From the NCBI RefSeq assembly GCF_001975985.1, contig NZ_MTQF01000012.1, forward strand, positions 62,001-126,000: 64,000 nucleotides of DNA. Direction: 5' to 3'. Every line of letters begins with the position of its first letter. Position 1 is the first letter of the stretch. Position numbers and translations under genes: made by a program. The notes beneath the pieces were generated by a model. It saw only the letters and a program-made list of their open reading frames with translations. It was not told the DNA's origin and made no database searches. Below are positions 52,649-60,508 of this stretch, one piece after another. The stretch comes from [Flexibacter] sp. ATCC 35103 (GTDB lineage: Bacteria > Bacteroidota > Bacteroidia > Flavobacteriales > Flavobacteriaceae).

Positions 52649-53068
52649 ATGGATGTCCATAATCCACAACAACGCTCCAAAAACATGCGTGCAATCAAAA
52701 GCACCGCAACAAAAGCCGAAGTAACTTTGGCAAAAGCATTATGGAACCTAGGTTACAGATATCGAAAAAATAACAAAACAGTTTTTGGAACTCCAGATTT
52801 AACTTTCAAACAACTTAAAATTGCAATATTTGTTGACGGTGAATTCTTTCATGCGAAAGATTGGGAGACGAGAAAAAAACCGCAAACCAATCCTGAATTC
52901 TGGGTCAAAAAAATCGAGCGAAATATGCAACGGGATATAGAAGTCAATGCGTATTTAGAATCTCAAAACTGGAAAATTCTGCGTTTTTGGAGTAATGATA
53001 TCAAAAAGAATTTAGATTCCTGTATTGTTGAAATTCAGAAGGCGATTGCAGAAAGACAAGTTTTATAA
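52649..53068 (+). CDS. Very-short-patch (Vsr) mismatch endonuclease
   Basis: 139 residues. Opening PQQRSKNMRAIKSTATKAEV, the PD-(D/E)xK-like GTPDLTFKQLKIAIFVDGEFFHAKDW and the helix NPEFWVKKIERNMQRDIEV match Vsr. Vsr nicks at T:G mismatches formed when 5-methylcytosine deaminates, and is often encoded with C5-MTases. The Cys/His zinc ligands of E. coli Vsr (HGCFWHHHHC) are not present: the loop reads DGEFFHAKDWE. Codon usage looks more like the host than the preceding two genes. Confidence 0.9.
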   Translation: MDVHNPQQRSKNMRAIKSTATKAEVTLAKALWNLGYRYRKNNKTVFGTPDLTFKQLKIAIFVDGEFFHAKDWETRKKPQTNPEFWVKKIERNMQRDIEVNAYLESQNWKILRFWSNDIKKNLDSCIVEIQKAIAERQVL

Positions 53069-53172
53069 TTATTGCGGGGACTTCGACTTCGCTCAGTCTG
53101 ACAACATTTTGCAATTTTTCATTCTTTGTAATGACAAAGCAGGCAGAAAAAGCAGACCAAACCACAAAATAA

Positions 53173-53197
53173 AAAAAGCCACTTCGCAGTGGCTTTT
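53173..53197. terminator. Bidirectional terminator after vsr
   Basis: AAAAAGCCACT - TCGC - AGTGGCTTTT perfect hairpin with A- and T-runs, between the end of vsr and the end of the minus-strand helical gene. It can serve both. Confidence 0.9.
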
Positions 53198-53208
53198 CTC
53201 GTTTTTAA

Positions 53209-53442
53209 TTATTTAGCATCCAGATAAGGATTCAAAATTTCGGCTAGTTCGTTTAGCAAGTAAAAACCTTCCTGAACTGATTTTGAATCAATTTGCAGGG
53301 TTTCGCATTCTCGCATTAACGAAATGGCGAGAAGATAATTTACTTTTCGAATTGCTTTTGCGAAACTTTTAGGATCAGTCGCTTGGTTGAAAAATTCGTT
53401 TAACCGTAATTCGGTTTCTTTTGAAAGGGTGTTTAGACTCAT
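53209..53442 (-). CDS. Small helical protein, paralogue of 30430-30663
   Basis: 77 residues, all-helical. Shares the pattern AxAIRKVNYLLAISLMRECET and LLNELAEILNPYLD with the gene at 30430-30663, about 22.5 kb away. I do not recognise the family. Just upstream (53442-53563) is a structured insertion flanked by a duplicate of this gene's start region, and a second in-frame-like ATG at 53563 opens a different short ORF (MNSEKLCARVVW) that runs into this insert. Confidence 0.78.
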   Translation of the reverse strand: MSLNTLSKETELRLNEFFNQATDPKSFAKAIRKVNYLLAISLMRECETLQIDSKSVQEGFYLLNELAEILNPYLDAK

Positions 53443-53580
53443 AATCTTGCATTTTAGGAAATATAAAACCCGCGTAGCTTAGGTGTCCTACGCTGCAAGA
53501 GCGTTGCAGTTGTTTCCAATACCGCCACCATACCACACGGGCACAAAGTTTTTCTGAGTTCATAATTCTTGCATTTTAGG
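53434..53580. repeat. Duplicated start segment around a cloverleaf-like element
   Basis: CATAATCTTGCATTTTAGGA (53440-53459) recurs as CATAATTCTTGCATTTTAGG at 53561-53580. Between them lies a structured stretch: on the minus strand GCCCGTGTGG (53533-53542) pairs with CTACGCGGGT (53468-53477) using three G-T pairs, and CTGCAA-GAGCG-TTGCAG plus GCGTAG-N10-CTACGC hairpins are internal. The shape resembles a class II tRNA without its T arm. See findings. Confidence 0.75.
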
Positions 53581-53874
53581 ACTGCGAAGATACCAAATAA
53601 ACCTTTGATTTGTGTGGGTTTTCTCTAGCAATTTAAAATGTTATAAATTTTTAGTTTGCTTATTGTTACTAGGGCTTCGACTTCGCTCAGCCTGACAAAA
53701 AACACAAATAAAAAAAATCTGTTTTTATCTGCGTTTTCACGAAGTGAATCCGTTAAATCCGTGTTCCATAATAACATTTCGAGATCGCCAAGCCTGATAA
53801 AAATAAGCTTAAAAATTTCCAACATTTTTTCATAATGTTTTATTAACTCACTTGGCTTTTCATTCTAAAAAAGA

Positions 53875-53882
53875 TAGCTTTG
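53875..53882 (+). promoter_or_regulatory. Promoter -7 box TAGCTTTG of the hibernation factor gene
   Basis: TAGCTTTG fits TAnnTTTG and lies 28 bases before the start codon; TTGG at 53852-53855 is a plausible -33 box with a 20-base spacer. The 467-base gap before it holds only repeats and the duplicated segment; 53671-53760 includes a 'TTCGACTTCGCTCAG' unit. Confidence 0.65.
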
Positions 53883-53909
53883 AGAAACAATCATTAAATA
53901 TAAAGCCAT

Positions 53910-54224
53910 ATGAAAATTCAAATCAATACCGACAAGAACATCGAAGGACACGAAAGATTAGCCACTTATTTTTCTGAAGAATTAGAAAAAGGCTTAGCTC
54001 GTTTCGAGGAAAAAATAACCCGAGTTGAAGTACATTTTGGAGATGAAAACGGAGAGAAATTCAGCTTGAACGATAAAAAATGTGTAATCGAAGTTCGTAT
54101 TGCCAACTTACAACCCTTAACCGTAACAGACCACGCAGATACGCTTGAAAAAGCTTTTAGCGGTGCTCTTGCAAAAGCAAAAAAATCACTTACTACGACT
54201 TTCGAAAAAATGAAAGCGCATTAA
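53910..54224 (+). CDS. HPF/RaiA-family ribosome-associated protein (short form)
   Basis: 104 residues. The beta-alpha-beta-beta-beta-alpha fold is visible: MKIQINTDKNIEGHERLATY, then EEKITRVEVHFGDENGEKFS, KCVIEVRIANLQPLTVTDHAD and a final helix rich in Lys. The family binds the 30S decoding region in starved cells and inactivates or dimerises ribosomes. The short form without the long-HPF tail is typical of this branch. Preceded by a good promoter box and followed by a terminator, so it is monocistronic. Confidence 0.94.
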   Translation: MKIQINTDKNIEGHERLATYFSEELEKGLARFEEKITRVEVHFGDENGEKFSLNDKKCVIEVRIANLQPLTVTDHADTLEKAFSGALAKAKKSLTTTFEKMKAH

Positions 54225-54244
54225 TTTATATAGTATCAAAATCT

Positions 54245-54284
54245 AAAAATGGCATTATCTCTAATCCGGATAATGCCATTTTTT
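54245..54284 (+). terminator. Terminator of the hibernation factor gene
   Basis: AAAATGGCATTATC - TCTAATCC - GGATAATGCCATTTTT hairpin with a run of T, 20 bases after the stop codon. Confidence 0.92.
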
Positions 54285-54387
54285 ATACCGATTGTATATT
54301 CAATATAGTCCAATTACATTGTACTATTTTCATATTACATCGGCATTATACCGGAAAACATTGGACTAAAACATAAATAAATTGGTA

Positions 54388-55044
54388 TTATTTTAGTAAA
54401 GCGGTCATTTCTTCCCAATGCAATATTTTGACTTTCTCGTTTAGTGTGTTCGCACTATTTACCATTGCTTTGGCAATATCGCTTGCCTCGATTCCTTTGT
54501 ATTTATTTATTCCTCCAACAAATAACGGATTGATGAATTTAAAAATTCCGATGAATACTTTTTCAAGAGGTCGGCTTTCTTTTCTATCTCCCAAAATCAT
54601 CGATGGCCGAAAAATATACGTATGATCTAGATTCAAATTGATAATATCTTGTTCGGTTTCACCTTTCAGCTTGGTATAAAATATCGAAGACTTTGCATTT
54701 GCTCCAATTGCCGAAACTAAAAAGACTGATTTTGCTCCATTTTCTTTTGCCAGTTTTGCCGCCAGAATGGGATAATCATGATCGATTTGATAGTAGAGTT
54801 TTTTATCCGGCGTTTTCTTTTGTGTTGTTCCAAGCGCGATAAAAACTTCATCTATTTGAATGTCTTTTACGACTTCTGGCAATGTATTAAAATCACCAAT
54901 TAGTGTTTTTAATTTTGGATGCTGAATGTTTAATTCTTTTCTAACCACAATTATGACTTGTTCATAATTGGCATTATTCAGTAACGTTTCCAGAATATAA
55001 GATCCTACTAATCCGCTTGCTCCGTATACAATTGCTTTTTTCAT
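54388..55044 (-). CDS. Atypical SDR / NAD(P)-binding protein
   Basis: 218 residues. YGASGLVGSYILETLL is the nucleotide-binding GxxGxxG loop of the NmrA/TIP30-like atypical short-chain dehydrogenases, followed by the acidic strand region and SAIGANAKSSIFYTKLKGETEQ, which contains a YxxxK-like pair. It binds NAD(P)H; the substrate is unknown and some members act as regulators rather than enzymes. Monocistronic. Confidence 0.9.
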   Translation of the reverse strand: MKKAIVYGASGLVGSYILETLLNNANYEQVIIVVRKELNIQHPKLKTLIGDFNTLPEVVKDIQIDEVFIALGTTQKKTPDKKLYYQIDHDYPILAAKLAKENGAKSVFLVSAIGANAKSSIFYTKLKGETEQDIINLNLDHTYIFRPSMILGDRKESRPLEKVFIGIFKFINPLFVGGINKYKGIEASDIAKAMVNSANTLNEKVKILHWEEMTALLK

Positions 55045-55119
55045 AAGTAAGGCGATTTGTTTCCTCGAAGTTAGAAATTTTTGCCACAGATTTCACAGAT
55101 TAGAAGGATTAATATTTTT

Positions 55120-55400
55120 TGTTTCACGCAGATTTTGCAGATAAAGCAGATTTTTTTCTAAACTTTTAATGTAAAGCTCCAGCGGAGCGACATATTTATA
55201 GCCCAATTTTATTACGCGCCATTATAATCCAGCTCCAGCGGAGCGACATATATTTTTAGCACGATTCGATATGTCACCACGATTGGTTTTTGTTGGGATG
55301 TATTTTAAATTTTAGATAAATATATCGCTCCGCTGGAGCTCTACATACATTGTTCTGATTTTTTCTATAAATATGTCGTCCCGATGGGACTAAAATTAAC
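55120..55400. repeat. GCTCCAGCGGAGC module cluster
   Basis: AGCTCCAGCGGAGCGACATAT occurs near 55177 and 55231 in one orientation and ATATCGCTCCGCTGGAGCTC near 55324 in the other; GTCCCGATGGGAC follows at 55379. A TTTCACGCAGATTTTGCAG unit precedes it. The 504-base gap between the SDR and fusion genes has no gene except these repeats. Confidence 0.8.
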
Positions 55401-55548
55401 TATGCTTAATTGGACAATTAAGATAATAATAACGCTTTTCGGGATTGTAAGAAGTAATTTTGCAGTCCCAAAAAAGAAACTTGATTTTGAAATAAAACAA
55501 GCTCTTTTTTTGAGATTATGCATTACAAATTATTAAAAAATTACCTTC

Positions 55549-56709
55549 ATGAAAAAGCAACTACTCGTATTATTAATCGCAATATTTATAGGTTTTAGCG
55601 TAAACGCACAAACAAAATCATCTGAAACAAATGTGCTGGTTTTGATCTATTCTCAAAACGGCGGAACTTATAAAATGGCAAAAGCTATTGCTGACGGAAT
55701 TCAGGAATATCCAAATACTAAAGCGACTTTAAAACGTGTTCCATCCATAAACTCAAAAGAAAAACTAAATGCTGATGTCGAGAAATTACCTGTTGCAACG
55801 ATCGAAGAATTGGCGAATTATGACGGAATCGCATTTGGAAGTCCGGTTCATTTTGCGAATATTAGTGCTGATATGAATTACTTTTTCAGCCAGAGTATTC
55901 CGCTTTGGACTTCGAGAGCTTTAGAAGGAAAACCAGCAACTGTTTTCATGTCAGCAGGATCTGGCGTAGGAAAAGAAGCGGCAATTTTATCCTTCTGGAA
56001 TATCCTGGCGTCGCACGGAATGGTGATTGTACCTACGGGAATTATGGGAACGGCAACTTTAGACAAAACTGTTCCGCAGGGAAACACACCTTTTGGCGCA
56101 ACTTCACTAGCGGGATCAACGGGAACTCGTCCGTCGCAAAGCGAATTGAATTTGGCTAAAGAACAAGGAAAGGCTTTGGCAAGAGTTGCGTCAGGATTGA
56201 AAAATACAGAGAATATAAAGTCTGTAAAAACAGCGTCGGCAGAAACTAAAATCGACATCAACAAAACTTTAAAAGACAATAATATTGTACTTCCTGAAGC
56301 GCCTAAACCGGTTGGGAATTATGTTCCGTTTACGATTTCAGATCATAAAGTATATATTAATCAGGTGGCACTGAAAGACGGAAAGATTTTAAATCCAGGA
56401 AAAGTTGGCGCAACGGTTACTGAAGATCAGGCGAAAGAAGCAACGTATCAAACCATGCTAAATGTTATTGCGGTTTTGAAAGAAGCTTGTGGTGGTGATT
56501 TGAACAAGGTAAAACAATGCGTGCAATTGACAGGATATTTTAATACAACTCCAGAATACACACAACATGCTGCGATTATGAATTCGGCTTCGAATTTGAC
56601 AGCTTTGGTTTTTGGTGAAAAAGGAAAACACGCGAGAGCAACAATTGGTGCGGTTTCGTTACCGATAAATTCGGCTGTAGAAATTCAGGCGATTTTTGAA
56701 ATTGAATAA
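55549..56709 (+). CDS. Exported flavodoxin (WrbA-like) - RidA fusion protein
   Basis: 386 residues. Signal peptide (1-20, SVNAQ). Residues ~28-200 form a WrbA-type NAD(P)H:quinone flavodoxin domain: VLVLIYSQNGGTYKMAKAI (FMN phosphate loop), YDGIAFGSPVHFANISADM and KPATVFMSAGSGVGKEAAI. After a linker (~205-255), residues ~256-386 form a RidA (YjgF) domain: YVPFTISDHKVYINQVAL and ARATIGAVSLPINSAVEIQAIF, where the Arg and Glu used for enamine deamination are present. Fusing both on an exported protein is unusual; a redox plus imine-clearing role is inferred. Confidence 0.93.
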   Translation: MKKQLLVLLIAIFIGFSVNAQTKSSETNVLVLIYSQNGGTYKMAKAIADGIQEYPNTKATLKRVPSINSKEKLNADVEKLPVATIEELANYDGIAFGSPVHFANISADMNYFFSQSIPLWTSRALEGKPATVFMSAGSGVGKEAAILSFWNILASHGMVIVPTGIMGTATLDKTVPQGNTPFGATSLAGSTGTRPSQSELNLAKEQGKALARVASGLKNTENIKSVKTASAETKIDINKTLKDNNIVLPEAPKPVGNYVPFTISDHKVYINQVALKDGKILNPGKVGATVTEDQAKEATYQTMLNVIAVLKEACGGDLNKVKQCVQLTGYFNTTPEYTQHAAIMNSASNLTALVFGEKGKHARATIGAVSLPINSAVEIQAIFEIE

Positions 56710-56950
56710 AGGAAAATTTTACCGCAATCCCGATAGCTATCGGGAGCAAAGGATTACGCAAAGGTCACAAAGTTTTGTGAATTATGCTTTTGCTTTGAGA
56801 TCGCAAAGGGATTGTGTTTAAAAACATTAGACACACTGCTCTGCGTCTCTACGCAAAATTGGAATTCATATCATATTATATAAAATGACATTTCGACTTC
56901 ACTCAGGATGACAAGAGTACACTGAAAACTGAGACTAAAAACTGTTTCGC

Positions 56951-56997
56951 GTGAGGGATAGAGCTAAGCTACCGAAGTAGCAGCGAAAGCCCGACAG
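56951..56997. repeat. REP-like flavobacterial element, copy D (short)
   Basis: GAGGGATAGAGCTAAGCTACC and GTAGCAGCGAAAGCCCG flank a palindromic centre (GCTACCGAAGTAGC). The GGGATAGAG...GAAAGCCCG ends match copy C. The 370-base gap also holds CAAAG filler and an ACTGAGACT run at 56922-56945; no gene. Confidence 0.65.
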
Positions 56998-57001
56998 CAA
57001 T

Positions 57002-57047
57002 AAAAAAGGGGCCGACTAAGCGATTTGCATAGTTGGCCCCTTTTTTA
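57002..57047 (-). terminator. Terminator of the three-repeat lipoprotein gene
   Basis: AAAAAAGGGGCCGACTA ... TAGTTGGCCCCTTTTTT, a ten-plus base-pair stem with a 12-base loop. It lies 33 bases after the minus-strand stop. Confidence 0.9.
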
Positions 57048-57079
57048 TTGGTGGCACGCCCAGATTATTGACGTAAATA

Positions 57080-57736
57080 TTATGATTTTGGCAACGGAGA
57101 TCCAACTGCGATATCGCAACGATGTCCGGGTTTTCCGTGTGCAGGATTCATTCCGTCGGCAACTACGGCTTCTTCGGTACTTAATAAAGCCGGAACTGCA
57201 TTTGCAGGCGGTGGCGTAACGGTATAAGTTTGCGACGTTGTACCGCTTTGTGCTGTATTTGCAACAGGTTGTTTTGGTGCTGCAGAATTTAAAGGCGCTC
57301 CAACCGGAATATCACATCTGTGTCCGGGTTGTCCGTGCGACGGATTCATTCCTTTACCTACTTTTACCGGCGCAACAGTTGTTGTGGTTACTACATTTTG
57401 CTGACCCGCATTTACTTGTACAGGTTGTGCTGTTTGCGTATTTGTTGTTTGTACTTGCTGAGTTGGAGCAGAATTTAAAGGTGCACCAACTGCAATATCG
57501 CATCGATGTCCGGGTTGTCCGTGTGCAGGATTTATGCCGTTAGTATCGCCCATTACGGTATTAGGATTTGTCACCGGATTTTGAACAACTGACTGTGTTT
57601 TTGTGGTATCTTTTGCTAATCCTAGTTTTACTAATTCAGATGTTGGTGTGCTTTCTTGTGGTTCTAATTCTTTCTTACAAGAAGTAAAAACTAAAGAAGT
57701 AACAAATATTGAGGTGAGAAGTATTTTTGAATTCAT
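57080..57736 (-). CDS. Lipoprotein with three NPxHGxPGHRCDI repeats
   Basis: 218 residues. Lipoprotein signal with lipobox FTSC (Cys 20). The mature chain is a Thr/Pro/Gln/Asn-rich disordered spacer carrying three copies of NPxHGxPGHRCDIxVGxPL at about residues 69-87, 131-149 and 197-215. Each repeat keeps two His and one Cys, so each could hold a metal or form disulfides with another. Flavobacteria have similar motifs, but I know no function. Surface or periplasmic location is expected. Confidence 0.85.
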   Translation of the reverse strand: MNSKILLTSIFVTSLVFTSCKKELEPQESTPTSELVKLGLAKDTTKTQSVVQNPVTNPNTVMGDTNGINPAHGQPGHRCDIAVGAPLNSAPTQQVQTTNTQTAQPVQVNAGQQNVVTTTTVAPVKVGKGMNPSHGQPGHRCDIPVGAPLNSAAPKQPVANTAQSGTTSQTYTVTPPPANAVPALLSTEEAVVADGMNPAHGKPGHRCDIAVGSPLPKS

Positions 57737-57814
57737 GATGTATCGATTTTAAAGCTCTCAAATATACTAAGATTTCACCATATAAGTAATATAAGATTTG
57801 TATTGCTTTTTCAT

Positions 57815-58165
57815 TTAATCTCGCAAAGGCGCAGAGGCGCAAAGTTTTTGGTTTTTCTTTCACTTAGTGGGATTTGTTTTAAGTTTTTTAATTTAAGCGT
57901 TGAGAAATTTCCGAAGTCGCAACGTTTTTGTTTCACGCAGATTTAAAAAGATTTAAGCAGATGGACGCAGAGGATTTATAAATTTAATCTGTTATCATCT
58001 GCGCGAAACTAAATCAATTTGATTTTTATTTAATCTGAGCCTTTGCGAGATTAAAACGAATACCAATAAAAAAAAATTGCGACTTCGCGCCTTTGCGAGA
58101 TTAAATTCGCCCAACAAAAAAACTTTGCACCTTTGAACCTCTGCACCTTTGTTCCTTTGAAATAA
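57815..58165. repeat. CGCAAAG and TTTCACGCAGATTTAAA filler repeats
   Basis: Several partial copies of CTCGCAAAGGCGCAGAGGCGC, GTTTCACGCAGATTTAAA, CATCTGCGCGAAACTAAATC and ACTTCGCGCCTTTGCGAG fill the 464-base gap before the SnoaL-like gene. No ORF or RNA gene was identified. Confidence 0.65.
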
Positions 58166-58200
58166 TTTTTGCTAACTTTAAATCCAAAATAAAACTTTTT

Positions 58201-58692
58201 ATGAAAAAATCGATTCTACTTTTATTATTCATTGCCACTTTTGCAAATGCACAAACGTCTGAAAAAGACAAAGTCAATCAAACTATCGATACGTGGCATA
58301 AGGCTGCTGCCGATGTGAAATTTGACGCTTACTTTAATCTAATTGCCGAAGACGGAATTTTTATTGGAACTGATGCCACAGAAAACTGGAATAAAAAAGA
58401 GTTTAAAGTTTGGGCAAAACCATTTTTTGATAAAGGAACTACCTGGAATTTTACGGCTCTTGAACGTCATATCTTTTTTGACAAATCAGGAAAAATTGCA
58501 TGGTTCGACGAATTGCTAAATACCCAAATGAAAATTTGTCGCGGTTCTGGTGTTTTGGTAAAAGTGGGGAAAGAATGGAAAATTCAGCACTATGTTTTAT
58601 CAATGACGGTTCCTAATGAAGAAGTTGATGCTGCTACTAAGATAAAAGCACCAATTGAAGATGTGTTGATCGCAAAGCTTCAGAAAAAATAA
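58201..58692 (+). CDS. Exported SnoaL-like / NTF2-fold protein
   Basis: 163 residues with a type I signal peptide (1-17, ANAQ). The mature part has the DUF4440/SnoaL-like cone fold: VNQTIDTWHKAAADVKFDAYFNL, AEDGIFIGTDATENWNKKEF, IAWFDELLNTQ and VLVKVGKEWKIQHYVLSM. Related proteins are small enzymes or binding proteins; substrate unknown. A TAACTTTA box at 58173-58180 may be the promoter. Monocistronic. Confidence 0.9.
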   Translation: MKKSILLLLFIATFANAQTSEKDKVNQTIDTWHKAAADVKFDAYFNLIAEDGIFIGTDATENWNKKEFKVWAKPFFDKGTTWNFTALERHIFFDKSGKIAWFDELLNTQMKICRGSGVLVKVGKEWKIQHYVLSMTVPNEEVDAATKIKAPIEDVLIAKLQKK

Positions 58693-58908
58693 ACATTTTC
58701 GAACTTTCTTATTATAATCCTAACTTTTCTAGCGTTTTACAAGATCTTATATCAAATTAATTATAATACAATTGGCAATTTTATCCTTAAATTAGAAGTT
58801 CAAAATAAGATACTCTCAAAAAAACAGATCGAATTTTACAAAATTGACTAAAATAAAACAACAGCCTCTATTTTGTTAGCCCTAAAAATCAAAATCTTTA
58901 TTTTTTTT

Positions 58909-58916
58909 TAACTTTG
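58909..58916 (+). promoter_or_regulatory. Probable -7 box TAACTTTG for amtB
   Basis: TAACTTTG fits TAnnTTTG and lies 38 bases before the amtB start codon. No -33 box at good spacing was found; the T-tract before it may replace it. Confidence 0.5.
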
Positions 58917-58954
58917 ACCCCAAAAAAAATAGGGTTAAATAAAGTATTTGAAAA

Positions 58955-60337
58955 ATGAAAATAGAAAAACGCTGGATCATTTCCTTTATTATTATAAGTA
59001 TTGTTTGTATTACGGGCGCATTTTGGCCAACAGTTACAGAGAATAGTTACGTATTATCAGAATTTGGAACAACTGATCATATCGTTCCTGCCGATGTCGC
59101 CTGGATGTTAACTTCTTGCTGTTTGGTTTTGATCATGACACCTGGGTTATCTTTTTTCTACGGAGGAATGGTAGGCCGAAAAAATGTGATTTCGACCATG
59201 TTGCAAAGTTTTATTTGCTTGGGCGTTGTAACGCTTTTATGGGTTGTTGTGGGTTTTAGTTTAGCTTTTGGCGATCCTGTAGGTTTTGGTTCCGGAGAGC
59301 ATTTTTATAGCTTTTTTGGTAATCCTACTACTTTTGCTTTTATGGATTATGTCGGCGTTTTGCCTCATAAAAAATTGGCGAGTACGATTCCGTTTATGTT
59401 GTTTGCGTTGTTCCAGATGAAATTTGCGATTATTGCTCCGGCAATTATTACGGGTTCGTTTGCAGAACGTGTTCGCTTTATATCGTATTTATTATTCATT
59501 AGTTTGTTTACCATTTTTATCTATGCGCCTTTGTGCCATTCCGTTTGGTATCCTACTGGTGTTTTAGGAAGTTATTTTGGTGTGAAAGATTTCGCCGGAG
59601 GAACTGTCGTGCATATGAGTTCAGGTTTTGCTGCGCTTGCCGGAGTTTTGGTTTTAGGAAAAAGAAAAAATAGTGCTCATATACCAACCAATATTCCGTT
59701 CGTATTATTAGGAACGGGAATGTTATGGTTTGGATGGTTTGGCTTCAACGCTGGTTCTGCTCTTGCGGCCAACGGAACTGCTGCCATGGCTTTTGCAACG
59801 ACAACAACTTCGTCAGCCGCTGCAATGTTGACATGGGTTTTCTTTGATCGAATGAATGGCAGAAAAGTTTCAGCGCTTGGTGCTTGTATTGGCGCTGTTG
59901 TAGGTTTAGTTGCTATAACTCCTGCTGCAGGATTTGTTTCTGTTCCTGAGAGTATGTTTTTTGGGTTTATTACCGCTTTGGTTTCGAACTCAGTTGTAAA
60001 TTGTCGTTTCTCTAAACGATTTGATGATACGCTTGACGTTTTTGCCTGTCACGGTGTTGGCGGAATTATGGGAATGATTTTGACTGCTATTTTTGCTCAT
60101 GGCGAAGATGCAAGTTTACTTCACGGAGGATGGAACGTTTTTGCTCACCATATGATGGCACTGGTTTTGGTTTCAATCTTTACTTTCTTTGGAGCTTATT
60201 TCTTGTTTAAAGTAACTAATTTTATCATTCCGCTTCGTGTTTCTGAAGAAAATGAACATATCGGACTTGATTTGTCTCAACACGATGAAACGCTTGATCC
60301 TAAATTAAAACCTATTACCGAGGCTCATTACGGGTAA
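58955..60337 (+). CDS. amtB: Ammonium transporter, Amt family
   Basis: 460 residues with a hydrophobic N-terminal helix and eleven further helices. ADVAWMLTSCCLVLIMTPGLSFFYGGMVGRKN (in parts: LIMTPGLSFFYGGMV) is the family signature, FAERVRF follows, and the twin pore His pair is in VVHMSSGFAALAG and FACHGVGGIMGM. It transports ammonium across the inner membrane for nitrogen assimilation. No P-II (glnK) gene is adjacent, so regulation by a distant P-II is expected. Length includes a C-terminal tail of about 40 residues. Confidence 0.96.
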   Translation: MKIEKRWIISFIIISIVCITGAFWPTVTENSYVLSEFGTTDHIVPADVAWMLTSCCLVLIMTPGLSFFYGGMVGRKNVISTMLQSFICLGVVTLLWVVVGFSLAFGDPVGFGSGEHFYSFFGNPTTFAFMDYVGVLPHKKLASTIPFMLFALFQMKFAIIAPAIITGSFAERVRFISYLLFISLFTIFIYAPLCHSVWYPTGVLGSYFGVKDFAGGTVVHMSSGFAALAGVLVLGKRKNSAHIPTNIPFVLLGTGMLWFGWFGFNAGSALAANGTAAMAFATTTTSSAAAMLTWVFFDRMNGRKVSALGACIGAVVGLVAITPAAGFVSVPESMFFGFITALVSNSVVNCRFSKRFDDTLDVFACHGVGGIMGMILTAIFAHGEDASLLHGGWNVFAHHMMALVLVSIFTFFGAYFLFKVTNFIIPLRVSEENEHIGLDLSQHDETLDPKLKPITEAHYG

Positions 60338-60360
60338 AAAAATATTCATATTATTAAAAT

Positions 60361-60436
60361 TAGCCACGAATTCACGAATTTTTTCTTCTCCTATTTTATA
60401 GTAATTGATAATTAAAAATTCGTGAATTCGTGGCTA
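60361..60436. repeat. Perfect inverted repeat TAGCCACGAATTCACGAAT
   Basis: Arms 60361-60383 and 60414-60436 (TAGCCACGAATTCACGAATT and its complement) are exact over 23 bases, with a 30-base loop. It belongs to the 'CCACGAATTTCACGAATTATC' type also seen near 41960. It covers the GTG at 60422 that would otherwise lengthen trmB. Confidence 0.9.
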
Positions 60437-60508
60437 ATAAACTTTAAACGTATTTCAGCTATTTTCATTCGTTTATATTCCTTAATTTTGCTGAAAATTT
60501 TTGTAAAA

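Noticed and set aside
50034..53068. Larger phage-defence island (BREX, DISARM or similar)
   Set aside because: Only controller, C5-MTase, HNH nuclease and Vsr are present; no helicase, ATPase or PglZ-like gene is found around them.
53375..53563. Minus-strand ORF MNSEKLCARVVW running into the helical protein gene in another frame
   Set aside because: Its N-terminal part is created by the duplicated start and the structured insert, and the rest is out of frame with the real gene. Treated as part of the insert.
57025..57543. Plus-strand frames opposite the three-repeat lipoprotein
   Set aside because: They are mirror readings of the repeated motif and lack start context; the minus-strand protein has a lipobox and clear repeats.
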